Source: Macrotis lagotis
Lineage: Eukaryota > Chordata > Mammalia > Peramelemorphia > Peramelidae
Direction of reading: 5' to 3'
Assembly (NCBI RefSeq): GCF_037893015.1
Contig: NC_133658.1
Span: forward strand, 425,225,890-425,289,889
DNA length: 64,000 bases
This document shows positions 53,481 to 64,000 of this stretch, in pieces. A program made the translations under genes and the position numbers. Every line of letters begins with the position of its first letter. Position 1 is the first letter of the stretch. The notes under the pieces were generated by a model, which searched no databases, was not told where the DNA came from, and was given only the letters and a program-made list of their open reading frames with translations.

Positions 53481-55770
53481 ATTCCACAAGTTTAATGAAA
53501 ATCTTGCTAGGCAGAGTAAGACTTCTTTTTTGAAGAAACCCAGGGTGATCTTTTTCTCCTTCTTCATCCTTTTTCATCTAAAAAGGTAGAGGTTTAAGCC
53601 CTAAATCTATTATCTTTTATTAAATAGTTCTTTTATTATTTTAATAGTACTTTAGGTCTAGTTTTCTCTGGATAAAGATACAATTACCCCTAATGTTTTG
53701 TTTTGTTTTTCCTTCATGAGAGTGTAAATGGAAAAGACAAGTGATTATTTGAATTCATAGATCTTTATAGGTTGTGCTCTGGTTTGGAAAACTTCATTAT
53801 TAATCTGCATTTATAAGCTCCTAAAATCATCAGTAAAAGGGTGATATGTAAATCTGTTGTCCAGTGGACCAATGAGCTATGCTCTTGTACTTATCTGATG
53901 CCCATAGCTTTAGGGAAAAACAAAAACACTAACACATAACTTGGGCATTTCTACTTTACCAGTCTCCAGAAAAAGGAGGGAAATTAGAAGTGTGACCTGA
54001 GGGAAGGTAAGACCACAAACCAAGAAACTCCCCAGGTATAATACCTGGCTACTAACAACTAGAAGCCCCTTATATCTCTGAACCCTTCCCCACAATGTGA
54101 CCTGTGACTTAGGCATATGGAATCTGACCTCCTCGAAGTCTTGAAATTAGAATAATTCAACCCTGAAAGAACCTCCATACTTACTCTAAAGAGTCATCCC
54201 TTAAGTATGGATACAAAATACTTGGGTGGCATGAAAAAAACCAAATGGGGTAGTTGATTTCTAGGATATTTTAAATTTTATGTGGCAGGACTCTTACAAT
54301 GCTGATCTGAGATATTTTTAATAATACTTAGTTCTTTTTCACTATGTTCCCATTGCCTAGACTGTACTTGTGAAAGAATTTTATATCAATTGACTTTTTA
54401 AAATTTTATTATTTGAATTAACCTCCTTTTCCTCCAGTACTGCTTTCCGAGGTTTCTTCCCAAGGTCATAGCAGTTTTAAGTAGTGGTGATCCTCTGGGA
54501 GAGTTGGCCATTAAAGTTCAGCTAGGGTGTGATAGGGACAGCATTCATGTCACATAAGCTAATAGGGTTTTCCTTTAAGGAGGCAATCTTTGGGATTTGG
54601 TTGGTTCAGAGAACTCGGGACATAAATCCACTCTATGAGGGGTTGATGTCCCCAAAGTTAAACAGAATTCCCATTTACCCTGTGAGTTATTACATTTTGA
54701 GGTTTATGTATTTTTAATTTAATTTCTATATCACCACATTGGTCCAGAATCTTCTCTCAGGATTACTATTCCTTAAACTGTGTTTAGGGAACAGAACACA
54801 AAACAGAAGCAGCTGTATCCAGGGTTCAAGGTTCCATTTCATGCTCACATAGCTAAGCCCAAGTTCTTATAGTCACGTGCTAACATCACAATGCTTTTGA
54901 GGGCAAGAGAGGGCAGCAAGAAGAGATACCTGGGCAACATTAGAACAGGTGGGGGGAAAGAGAGGCAGCAATAGAAGATGTGTCAATAGTAGAAGGATTG
55001 AGCCAAGGAACAGAAGAAAGGAACAAAAGCAAGCAGAGAAGGAATTTTCTGTTATCCTCATACTTCAGGTAAAGGTAAGTAAGACCTGGCCAGAATAATA
55101 CCTTGCCAGCTGCCTCTGGACACAGAATATTTTTTTATTTTGAAAGAAAACCATGTCTGATGTATATGATGAACACTGTCATCTTCTCCAAGGCAAGTAC
55201 AGTATTTCCAAAAGGTGCTGGAACTCCTGAGGGAGGAGGGAAGGTAGTAGTGATATTAGAAGAAGACAATGATATAAGAGATGTGGGAAAGGATGAGAGA
55301 AAATGGAAGTATAAGAGCTCCCAAATTAGGTCATTTGGCATAGTTTCTTGGAGATCAGGAAGCAGCTAAGCTAAAAATGAGTGGAGAAGAAAGAAGAACT
55401 GGGAAAGGCATTCATGGTTAGGGATATCATGAGAACAGTACTTCCCGGACCTTCCTCCATTTCCTCTACTCCTTTCCTGCCACAGTCACCAATCATCTTT
55501 GATACAACCCCTTAAGTATAAGGATCAATAAGAAATATATCATTTCAAATTCCAAGTCCTTCAGCAATCATAGAACATGTCTTCTCACAGATAAAGAGCC
55601 TGCTCAGCCAGTTCCATGGGAGATAACCCAATGTAGCAGATGAGAAAATTCCCCCTCTCTCTCCATTACAACTTGTTTAGGGCTTGTTTACAAATCTTTA
55701 CATTTTTTTCAAGTTAAATAAAACCTGTCCAATATTTGATGTCTCAGCCTGATGAAAGTAAGCTTTGGAC
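53481..55770. other. Unassigned intergenic sequence
   Basis: The longest stretch without recognisable repeats (about 2.3 kb). Short frames show no protein features. It could hold conserved non-coding elements, which cannot be judged from one genome. Confidence 0.35.
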
Positions 55771-55860
55771 TTCCTTTTCTCCCTTCCTCCTTCCCTCCCT
55801 CTTCCCTTCCTTCCTTCCTTCCCTCCTTCCTTCCTTCCTCCCTCCTTGCTTCCTTTTTTT
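55771..55860. repeat. (TTCC)n polypyrimidine repeat
   Basis: About 90 bp of cttcc/ccttc units; the complementary Glu/Lys/Gly-rich frame is compositional. Confidence 0.92.
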
Positions 55861-56340
55861 GAGCCAAATTAAATGTTCCTAGGAAGAAACCTTGCACATG
55901 GAAACAAACTATAGAATTGTTGTTGAGAAACTTCAAGAGTAAACCTAATCTTGTTAGGCTAGAATTTCAGTAACAAACCAGATTAGGAGTTCCAGATTAT
56001 GAGAATATAATAGGGACAGTTTGCTCTTTTTAAAGACGGAAATATCACACGCTTTGGGCACAAGATAAATACACACCAAAATCTACACAAAGCAATCAAC
56101 TTAATATCTAAATTCACTTCTATAGGGTAGCTAAACCTCCTTTCCTATATACAGTTGATTTTCTCCCTCACTGTCCCAACTACTCAGCCTTCTGCTACCA
56201 GTTCTGACATTCAAACCATTTTAACACCTGGACTTGAATATTTGTCAGAACTGGCTCCAGGAGAAAAATCCAAAATAGTTCTGTTTATAGTAGAAAGGCA
56301 ACATAGTAAAGCTGAGGAAAAGAAACTATAGAAATTAGCG
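55861..56340. other. Unassigned sequence
   Basis: No gene or repeat recognised. Confidence 0.3.
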
Positions 56341-56344
56341 GGAA

Positions 56345-56445
56345 CTAGGTTTTAGTCTCACTTATAACTATGTGACCTTCAACAAGTCATTTCCCATACA
56401 GGGGCCTCAGTTTTCTTTGTAAAAAGAAGTCAGTTCAGATCAGGG
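56345..56445 (+). repeat. MIR fragment
   Basis: 'actatgtgaccttcaacaagtcat' and 'gggcctcagttttctttgtaaaaag'. Confidence 0.6.
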
Positions 56446-56556
56446 GTTTTTAACCTGGAATCATTTTTTTTTTTAATGTTGATAACTGAATTTCAATAAA
56501 AAATGGCTTCCTCTGTAATCCTATATATATCATTTTATGCATTTAAAACATTTTGA

Positions 56557-56700
56557 GGGGCAGCTAGGTGGTGCAGTGGATAGAGCACCTGCCTGGAGTC
56601 AGGAATTCAAATCCTGCCTCAGACACTTCTAGCTGTGTGACCTTGGGCAAGTCAATCTTAACCCCATTGCCTTACATAAATAAAAAATTTAAAATAAAAA
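56557..56700 (+). repeat. WSINE1-like SINE
   Basis: 'ggggcagctaggtggtgcagtgg', B-box region, 'gtgaccttgggcaagtc', A-rich end. Slightly shortened. Confidence 0.85.
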
Positions 56701-57089
56701 CCATTTTGAGATTTTACCAGATTGGTGGAGACATGTAGAACATCAACAAGGTAAAGAATCCCCACCCTTATTGTTTTCTAAAGTTCCTCCAATACTTAAG
56801 TTTTATATTTATGATAGGAGTCAATGGCCCCACTCTCAGCTTGGAAGCAGAGTACTTTGCTTAGCCCTAAGGCATGTCTATTGGGCCTACTCAGATGTAG
56901 ATCAAAAAAGGTTAAACTATTAATATATGATTACTCCTCAAAATATAACTTATTTCCTGGGTGAAACTAGATAGCCTGTGTTCTCAGAAAAGAAAGTCTT
57001 TAAAGTCAGTCAGAAACTTTGACTGAGGCAGAAGATGGTAAGTATGCCATTTACTTAAATCAGCTTCATCTTCATAAGATGCTGCATTG

Positions 57090-57243
57090 TGGGGCAGCTA
57101 GGTGGCGCAATGGATAGAGTACTGGCCCTGGAGTCAGGAGTAACTTGAGTTCAAATCTGACCTCAGGTACTTAATAATTACCTAGCTGTGTGGCCTTGGG
57201 CAAGCCATTTAACTCCATTTGCCTTGCAAAATCCTAAAAAAAA
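57090..57243 (+). repeat. WSINE1 SINE
   Basis: Complete; perfect 14-bp duplication aagatgctgcattg (57076-57089 and 57244-57257). Confidence 0.93.
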
Positions 57244-57589
57244 AAGATGCTGCATTGCTATCCATTGTCCATGAATTTGTTGTTAACCTTGAAAGAACTG
57301 ATGTGGTCATGCAAAGATTACATGGATGACTCCTTTTTCATCTACACATTTATACCTAATATAACAGGAGGGAATCTTTTTCTATAAATGGCCAATGAGC
57401 AATGGGAACAAAAAAAATAACAAGAATAATTTAATTTATGAGTTTTCTACCCTTAAAGATTCACTTTTATATTGAGACTAGGGAATATAAAACAGCTCAA
57501 TAACATCAACTATTTTAAAATATATTTTATTTCCATATTTTGGCCTGTAGAAAGGAACAAATAAAAAAGCAGAGGGAAGTAATAGAAGC

Positions 57590-57890
57590 AGAGCAAGAGG
57601 AGAATGAAAAGTGAACAGTTAAAAATATTGAGATTAATAGAAGAGAAAGTTAAATAGAAAAAAAAGAAGGTACAGAAGAATAGAATAAAGACATACAGGA
57701 GAAAAATGAACATAAAAGAGAAGAGAAGAAAAAATAGACATAAAACAAAGATGGAAAAAATGGGAAGGAAAAAGATACAAGCATAGAGGGAAAAGAGAAA
57801 TGAACATAAAAAGGAAGAGAAGAAGAGGGATAGGGAGAGGGAGAAAATGGGAAGAAAAAAAGAGAGAGAAAGGGGGATAAGATACAAGTA
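57590..57890. repeat. Purine-rich low-complexity tract
   Basis: The plus strand is over 85% A/G for about 300 bp, with irregular 'agaagag/gaaaaa' units. The long minus-strand Phe/Leu/Ser-rich frames here follow from this bias. Confidence 0.8.
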
Positions 57891-57899
57891 TAGAGAACT

Positions 57900-58430
57900 C
57901 ATATTTTAGGTAGGGGTTGACCAGAGGTGCCAAATACCCAGCTCATAACACTTGATTTTTAACTTCAAGGTAATGAACTTCTTTATACTCCACTAACTCA
58001 AGGATTCACACAATAGACACAGAATCCATTTCCAGGTTGTACATGAAACTTTTCCAACTTGATAGTATTTTCCAGAGATTATACTGCAGTACATATAGCC
58101 TTGGACAAAATCCATGTTCTCTTCACTCATGTCATGAGGCATAATATACAAGATACCATTTTTTGTGCTCTAGGATAAAAGTCATTTTCCCATTCATGGG
58201 GTTAAAGTAACCTGAAAGACTAAAAGCATGGACTGAAGCTTTGTTAGGGGCTATGAAGCTTGAAAGATTTCAAGAAAGCATCAGAGACAGACATTGTCTG
58301 TTTGTGCCAGGACCAGGCTAGTTAAATAAATATGGACAAAAGTTCACTACCTGTAAACAATGCTTTAGGTAAAAAATCTTTGTCCATGGAAGTTCATGAA
58401 AAACAAGTAACAATTAAAATTGTGTTTTGG
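57900..58430. other. Unassigned sequence
   Basis: No gene or repeat recognised. Confidence 0.3.
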
Positions 58431-58583
58431 GGTGGCTAGGTGGCACAGTGAATAGAGCACTGGCCTTGGAGTCAGGAGTACCTGGGTTCAAATCCAACCT
58501 CAGACACTTAATAATTACCTAGCCGTGTGTCCTTGGGCAAGCCACTTAACCCCATTGCCTTGAAAAATCTAAAAATAAAAAAT
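58431..58583 (+). repeat. WSINE1 SINE
   Basis: Near consensus; flanks aaattgtgttttgg / aaattgtattttgg (58417-58430 and 58584-58597). Confidence 0.92.
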
Positions 58584-58694
58584 AAATTGTATTTTGGTCT
58601 AGTATGGTTGCCTTCGAATCTTAAGTATTAAAATGTAGGGTACTGCCAGCAAAAGGGATAAAGCTGTGTGTGCCAAGGTTAGCGTCAGGTTTGT

Positions 58695-58810
58695 GGTGAG
58701 TGTGTGTGAGAGGGAGAGAAGGAGAGAGAGAAGACAGAGCTGGAAGAGAGTGAAGAGAGGGAGGGAGGGAGAGAGGGAGAAGAGAAAAAGAAAAGAGAGA
58801 GAGAGAAAGG
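58695..58810. repeat. (GA)n-type repeat
   Basis: gagaga/gggagg purine repeat on the plus strand. Confidence 0.92.
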
Positions 58811-59552
58811 CATGTATTGAGCTCTAGTCTAAGGTTTAACAGTAATCTCTTAACTTCATCCACAGATCAGCCAAGAAATAGAAAATAAGATATGTTTTCA
58901 TATCACGTCTCTGATTTGGGCATTTCTTGAAGAACTCACAGTAGTTTCTATTTTGGGAACAGGATGACCCTGGGAGAGCAAAGGAAATAGATAAGATCAG
59001 CATTATCTGTAAACATTAAGTCCCTAACACCAACGTGATAGTAAACAAAAGGCTTGATTCAAGTCATTTCAACAAAGTGTCAAAAGTTATATACTTAGAG
59101 GTTATCTAAAAACATTAATTGTACTGGGTTTATTCTAAATGTAACATTTCTATGCAATGTCTAAATTAATCCACTACTGGAAGAAATAAAAACCATCAAA
59201 ATCTAGGTTCTCACTCTGAATGAAACTCATAGATCCCAGAGGTCCTACTCCAGGGAGAAGGAAGTCAGTACAAGAACTCAGGAGTCCTAAGGAGAGAACA
59301 ACCAAGGCTGGCTGACATGAAGCTGGTCTTGATTCAAAGCTCTAATTCAGAAACTAAAGCTGAAGATGCAGGTAAAAAACATATTCTAAGGGAGAAAAAT
59401 CAGAATTGCTCTCTTTGATCAATTCACCTTAAAATCCTTACATTAACCTAAAGGAAAATGAGTGACTAGATGGCAATTTCAGGAGTCTGGCCAAGGAAAG
59501 TGATATGCATACCAGGCTGAATAATGACCAAGAAATCCAACAAGAAATTACT
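58811..59552. other. Unassigned sequence
   Basis: No gene or repeat recognised. Confidence 0.3.
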
Positions 59553-59691
59553 TTGACACAGGGCTAAGTGACTTACCCAGGTCATACAGCTGCTAAATGT
59601 GTGAGGCTGGATTTGAACTCGGGAAGATAAGTGTTTCTGAGTCCAAGACTGGCACACTATCCATTGTGCCACCCTAATTGCCTTTTGTGAT
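59553..59691 (-). repeat. SINE, minus strand
   Basis: 'gggctaagtgacttacccaggtcatacagctgc', 'ggatttgaactcggg' and 'gtgccaccctaattgcc'. Confidence 0.75.
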
Positions 59692-60160
59692 TTAGTAGTT
59701 CTTTTATAATGGCAAAAAAAAAGGAAGTAAAGGCCCATCAACTGGAGACTGACTGAACAAATTATGATATATGAATATAAACATAATTCTACGGTGCTCT
59801 AAGTGATAATGAAAAGGGATGGTTTCAGAGAAAACTGGGAATAGTTGCATGAACTGATGCAGTGTAAAATGAGAAGTTCAAAGAGAACAATTTCTATAAC
59901 AACAATGTAAAATATAAGCAACTTTTAAAAAACTAGAGACCTCAATTCAACAAAGTGAACAACAAAGAGCCCAGAGGACAGAAAATGAAGAATGCCAAAT
60001 ACCAACCAACAAGAAAGGTAAGGGATTCAAGAGGAAGTTGTACATTTTTTGAAAATAGCCAATAAAGGAATTTGTTTAACTTGACAATGCATATTTGTTA
60101 ACAAAGGATTTTTTCTTTTTCAGTGAGAGGAATTGCTAATTGAAAAAATAAATTAATGCA
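59692..60160 (+). repeat. L1 3'UTR
   Basis: 'atgatatatgaatataaacataattc', 'gggatggtttcagagaaaactggg', 'agagaacaatttctataacaac', 'tttgtttaacttgacaatgcat'. Confidence 0.75.
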
Positions 60161-60634
60161 AAAAATTTAAATACATATAAAGTATAAAGATATTTTTTGT
60201 GGAAAAGACTTCTTCAATGCATCCAGTGTTTTCTTCTGCTTTACTTTTACCTTCAGCCTCAGTTTTTGGTTTGGGACAAGTTCTGTCTCCTCCCACACTC
60301 TTAGATGTTCAGGATGTATGGTCCTGCTTCTGATTTCTGATGCTTGTCACTGGAATAAACTTTCTCAGGTACTTCTCACAGCAGTTTTCAGGGTCCCAGG
60401 AGTATAGACAGAGTACTTTGGGCTTTCAGAACTCTTCCCCCTTATCCTCTGAGGCACCACATACTTCTAATCCCCACACTTTCCACAGCATCTCACAAAC
60501 TAAAGTTTCCAGGTCTATTAAACCTAAGTTCATACTGCCTTCCCTAAAGGGACCCCTTTCTCAGTGCCTACAACATTATGTCTTTTCATGAAGTCCTCAG
60601 CTTGACTGGAAAACTTATTGTACTCTTTAGACTT
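60161..60634. other. Unassigned sequence
   Basis: No gene recognised; the 83-codon frame at 60340-60591 has no known relative. Confidence 0.3.
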
Positions 60635-60784
60635 TTTCCCCCAGTTTTAGCAAGGCAGTAAAGTTAAGTGACTTGCCCAAGGCCACACAGCTAGGTAATT
60701 AGTAAGTGTCTGAGAGCGGATTTGAACTCAGGTCCTCCTGACCCCTGGGCCGGTGCTCTATTCACTGCGCCACCTAGCTGCCCC
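60635..60784 (-). repeat. WSINE1 SINE, minus strand
   Basis: Perfect 13-bp duplication actctttagactt (60622-60634 and 60785-60797). Confidence 0.93.
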
Positions 60785-60969
60785 ACTCTTTAGACTTATT
60801 GAACATTTTTCAATCTGGCGCCCTTTTCATATCTTTATATGAGAATACTTACAGTAGAATGAGGGAGGTTTACTCAGTGACCTTTCATGTCTCCATTTCT
60901 AAGCAAATGTCTTATAGCTTTTTAACTTGACTTAGAAATTATTTCATTCATCTTTCAAAAAGTTGAGCA

Positions 60970-61134
60970 GTCTGGTGGCTAGCTAAGTGGTGCAGTGGAT
61001 AAAGTACTGGCCCTGGAGTCAGGAGGACCTGAGTTCAAATTCGACCTCAGACACTTAGTAATTACCTAGCTGTGTGGCCCCGGGCAAGCCACTTAACTCC
61101 ATTTGCCTTGCAAAAACCTAAAACAAAACAAAAC
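60970..61134 (+). repeat. WSINE1 SINE
   Basis: 13-bp duplication aaaaagttgagca (60957-60969 and 61135-61147); tail of aaaac units. Confidence 0.93.
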
Positions 61135-61603
61135 AAAAAGTTGAGCAATAGGATGAGAATATTCTATTCTATTCTAGGTCTGATTCTCACAATCAGTGAG
61201 AAACTAGTGGTTTATTTAGAAATGATTGAAATCTGAGAAGAAATGACCACTCCTTTATCTATCATGTTGGAAATGTCTGACATACACCATAGTTCTTGGT
61301 AAAGCAGATTTCAAATGGTTCAGAGATAATGTTAAGGGAAAAAAATCAGCTCAGGAGAGGATAAAAGATGCTAAAAAATAAAATCCTGTGAAAATACTCA
61401 AGGAAACAATATCAACTGCAAGTGATTATATTTTTTTTGCTGTTTCTCAAAAGCACAAATAAGATTTGATGCTTCAGGAAGCCTTTAGTAAAAATAATTG
61501 GCGAAGATATTATTGATTTAACATAATTATCAGTGATAAAAAGATGAGGGCAATGAGATGACATAGGAAATACAACACTGAATTTACAGTCAAGAAGATC
61601 TGA

Positions 61604-61752
61604 GGGGCGGCTAGGTGGCGCAGTGGATAGAGCACCGGCCCTGGAGTCAGGAGTACCTGGGTTCAAATCCGGTCTCAGACACTTAATAATTACCTAGCCG
61701 TGTGGCCTTGGACAAGCCACTTAACCCCATTGCCTTGAAAAAAATCTAAAAA
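61604..61752 (+). repeat. WSINE1 SINE, near consensus
   Basis: ggggcggctaggtggcgcag through a full B-box (gggttcaaatcc) to ccattgccttgaaaaaaatc; one of the best-preserved copies in the window. Confidence 0.93.
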
Positions 61753-61875
61753 AAATCTGAGATTGAATCTAAGCTCAGACACTTAATAATTACCTAGCCG
61801 TGTGGCCTTGGGCAAGCCACTTAACTCCACTGCCTTGAAAAAAATCTAAAAAAAAAATCATATTGAATCTAAACT
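61676..61875. repeat. 100-bp tandem duplication of SINE 3' half plus flank
   Basis: cagacacttaataattacc starts at 61676 and again at 61776, and the cagacac boundary recurs at 61876, giving an exact 100-bp period. Each unit holds the SINE 3' half, its A-tail and 'attgaatctaa' flank. Confidence 0.9.
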
Positions 61876-62055
61876 CAGACACAATGACTGTGAGACTCTG
61901 GTAAAGTCACTTAAATGCTCAACAACAGTATCTTCATCTGAAATGAAGAGGTTTTTTCAAGTAGAAACTGAATGACTTATTAAGTATGTTACAGTGGGGA
62001 TTCCTCTTGGATATGAGTCAAACTAAAGATCCCTTTAAACTCTAAAATTTTGTGA

Positions 62056-62326
62056 AAGATGAACTGTAACCAAATCAATAAATTGTTGCTTTGGTAAGTT
62101 CTGTGAGGTTTTGTTATGCTATTATTTGTAATGGGATTTTACTGTGATGGCAAAGATTTAAAGAGAGCTTTCAGAAGGTTGAATGAATTATATCGGTTCT
62201 GACTGGGCATGTCAAAACAGGATTTTACTTATAAATCAAAGTTACTAAAGGCTTTCATGGGCTTTATCAACTGTCTTTAGCTGTATTTTTGCAAATAAAA
62301 GAAATATATATATATATATATACACA

Positions 62327-62369
<43 letters not shown>

Positions 62370-62784
62370 CTCACTTCTTCAAAGTTGGAAAGATCAAAAT
62401 GCCCTCTTGGGAGATGTGAATACTATTCTTCATTTTCTTTTCTACAGTAATTCTTCTAATAGTGAAGATTTATCATGCATTTATATGAATAATCTGGAAT
62501 TGCATTCATATTCCAAGCAGAGCATAATTTTTGTTTGCTTTCAAAAGTATAAATTTAATTCTTCCAGAAGCTTTTAAGGACAACCTAGGTAAATTAAGCT
62601 CAATAACATTCACTAACTGTGGAGTCTTGTTACAGAAAGACTTCCTTTTAGGCCAGTGTTCATTGTTGAGTAATAAATCCTACCCTCTCCTCCCCTTTAC
62701 CTGGCATTAAAGTCAATAAGTACTCGTTAAATGTTAAAGCCAGAACATCTCCTATATGAATAGCCTTATCCTAGGTATAATTTG
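62056..62784. other. Unassigned sequence around a microsatellite
   Basis: No gene or interspersed repeat recognised besides the AT/AC microsatellite. Confidence 0.3.
62304..62369. repeat. (AT)n(AC)n compound microsatellite
   Basis: atatat run, then about 20 ac units, then atatat. Confidence 0.95.
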
Positions 62785-62950
62785 AATCATAGACTCGAGA
62801 CTAGAGCCAACATCCAGTCTAACCCTCTACCTAATTCAGAGTTCTATAATATCTTGAAGTGCCCATCTACTCTTTTAATATATCTAGGGCAGGAAATTCA
62901 CCACCTCATGAAGCAACCCATTCTATTGTTGGGCAGCTCTAATTGCAAGA
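62785..62950 (+). repeat. L3/CR1-like 3' fragment
   Basis: 'gaatcatagactcgagac', 'ccagtctaaccctctac', 'aggaaattcaccacctcatgaagcaacccattctattgttgggcagctctaattgcaag' landmarks (read in parts) are typical of L3 3' ends. Confidence 0.6.
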
Positions 62951-62954
62951 AAAT

Positions 62955-63095
62955 GCTGGATCCAATGGCCAGATATGACTCGGGAAGACTGGAGATGGCC
63001 TTGGATAAGAGGCAATCAGGATTAAGTGATTTGCCCAGGGTCACACAACTAGGAAGTATCTGAGGCTGGATTTAAAGACCCAGCCTCCTGACTAG
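62955..63095 (-). repeat. SINE fragment, minus strand
   Basis: 'ttaagtgatttgcccagggtcacacaactagg', 'tctgaggctggattt'. Confidence 0.65.
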
Positions 63096-63096
63096 A

Positions 63097-63390
63097 GCAC
63101 TGGTCTTGGAGTCAGGAGGATAAGAGTTTGAATCTGGTCTCAGACATTTGATGCTTCCTAACTGTATAATCCTGGGCAAGTCACTTAACCCCGAATTGTC
63201 TCACATCCAGGGTCATCTCTAGTCATCCTCATTCAAAACTGGCCACTGGACCCAGATGGCTCTGGAGGAGAAAGTAAGGCTGGTGACTTAGCACAACACC
63301 CCCTCATTCAAATCCAATTCATGTGCTTATCATGGTATCACCTCCCCTGATGTCAAGGTTTTCTTCAAAAATGAAGGACAAACAACAAAA
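63097..63390 (+). repeat. MAR1 CORE-SINE
   Basis: 'agagcactggtcttggagtcagg', 'ccagggtcatctctagtcatcc', 'ggctctggaggagaaagtaaggctgg', 'aatgaaggacaaacaac'. Missing only the first bases of the head. Confidence 0.85.
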
Positions 63391-63644
63391 TTAATTATGT
63401 ACTTTTCTCAGAGGGCTGATGCGAGAAACAGTCTTAGGAAGTTTGCTTGCCTAAAATACTGTCTAAAAAAGTCCAAAGCCTTTCAGAAGGGACTTGACCA
63501 GCATAGGGAATATTAAGACTGCTGACTTTATTTACTCTAGATACTTCTCTATTCATTCAGTTTAAAATGTGAATACCCTCATAAAGAATGATTCAAATGA
63601 TGAAAACCTCCACTCCTTTAAACAAGCTGACAAGGCTTGATTTT

Positions 63645-63794
63645 TTTTTGTTTTTTTTGCAAGGCAAATGGGGTTAAGTGGCTTGCCCAAGGCCACACAG
63701 CTAGGTAATTATTAAGTGTTTGAGACCAGATTTGAACCCAGGTACTCCTGACTCCAAGGCCAGGGCTTTATCCACTGCTCCAACTAGCTGTCCC
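63645..63794 (-). repeat. WSINE1 SINE, minus strand
   Basis: Perfect 15-bp duplication acaaggcttgatttt (63630-63644 and 63795-63809). Confidence 0.93.
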
Positions 63795-63879
63795 ACAAGG
63801 CTTGATTTTGTCAAATACTTTACTAAGGAGGGTAGTTGTAGCCAAAATGCTATGGTAGATAAAAACTAGCATGGTGAAG

Positions 63880-64000
63880 TAGAACTAAACTTGTAAACAA
63901 ATCTAGCTTCAATCCTCAGATCTGTGTGTACCTGAACAAGTCACTTTCACATTCTGAGGCTCAGTTTCCCTATCTGTGAAATGAGGATATTGGACTGGAA
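63880..64000 (+). repeat. MIR SINE, cut by the window end
   Basis: 'ctgaacaagtcactttcac', 'gaggctcagtttccctatctgtgaaatgaggatattggactgg'. Confidence 0.7.

Larger units (their letters stand above)
61545..62055 (+). repeat. Older MIR-like SINE hosting a WSINE1 copy
   Basis: The left part 'gatgacataggaaatacaacactgaatttacagtc' and right part 'aactcagacacaatgactgtg', 'cttcatctgaaatgaag', 'gatccctttaaactctaaaat' make a diverged MIR-type element. Confidence 0.6.

Noticed and set aside
57510..57933. 130- and 99-codon Phe/Leu/Ser-rich membrane-like frames on the minus strand
   Set aside because: Translation of a purine-rich low-complexity strand; no conserved motif.
1..64000. tRNA genes at the many A-box/B-box pairs
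   Set aside because: All are the tRNA-derived heads of SINEs followed by SINE bodies; none can fold as a complete tRNA.
1..64000. CRISPR arrays, bacterial operons or phage
   Set aside because: The sequence is a mammalian repeat landscape; the spaced repeats are SINEs and microsatellites.
50000..64000. First exon or CpG island of YY1, expected next to DEGS2 from the human gene order
   Set aside because: No GC-rich island or matching coding sequence is present; the gene probably lies beyond the right edge, if synteny holds.

Overview
This is a piece of a mammalian, almost certainly marsupial, genome. The main evidence is its repeats: about 35 copies of a short tRNA-derived SINE ending in 'ccttgcaaaaacctaaaa' (WSINE1/SINE1 type), longer MAR1 CORE-SINEs, SINEs with a BovB/RTE-like tail, and marsupial-type L1 3' ends. 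WSINE1-like copies suggest an Australidelphian species (dasyurid, macropod or relative), but I cannot name one. About 98% of the window is non-coding.

The only host gene part I can support is at the left edge. Positions 189-191 down to 110 on the minus strand encode the first 27 codons of a sphingolipid delta-4 desaturase, best matched by DEGS2, followed by a GT splice donor. This exon lies in a GC-rich CpG island (about 1-560) with GC boxes. The gene reads leftward out of the window, so the rest is upstream/intergenic DNA. In human the next gene on that side is YY1; I see no YY1 exon here. At 1129-1895 is a CAG/CAA/CGG-type minisatellite with 120-bp higher-order units, open in long frames on both strands but probably not a gene.

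The most striking structure is at 5765-12200. A half-LINE (HAL1-like: L1 5'UTR and ORF1, no ORF2) is followed head-to-tail by two 5'-truncated copies of itself. One 16-bp target-site duplication encloses all three units. Each internal copy starts directly after the A-rich tail of the copy before it. This looks like one retrotransposition event with template jumping. The HAL1 3'UTR contains three successive antisense tRNA-SINE-like modules, present in every unit.

The rest (12.2-64 kb) is a layered repeat landscape. It holds old L1, L2, CR1/L3 and MIR pieces cut by younger SINEs with clear target-site duplications, two probable solo LTRs (13.6-14.5 kb and 21.7-22.3 kb), and an intact-frame RPL39 retrocopy with an unusually long 3'UTR (17.7-18.75 kb). 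It also holds a full-length 7SL (SRP) RNA retro-pseudogene (41.66-41.95 kb), an RTE 3' end, several nested insertions, exact 80-bp and 100-bp tandem duplications, and assorted microsatellites. All repeat-family names come from recognising sequence, not from a database search, and old-repeat boundaries are approximate.
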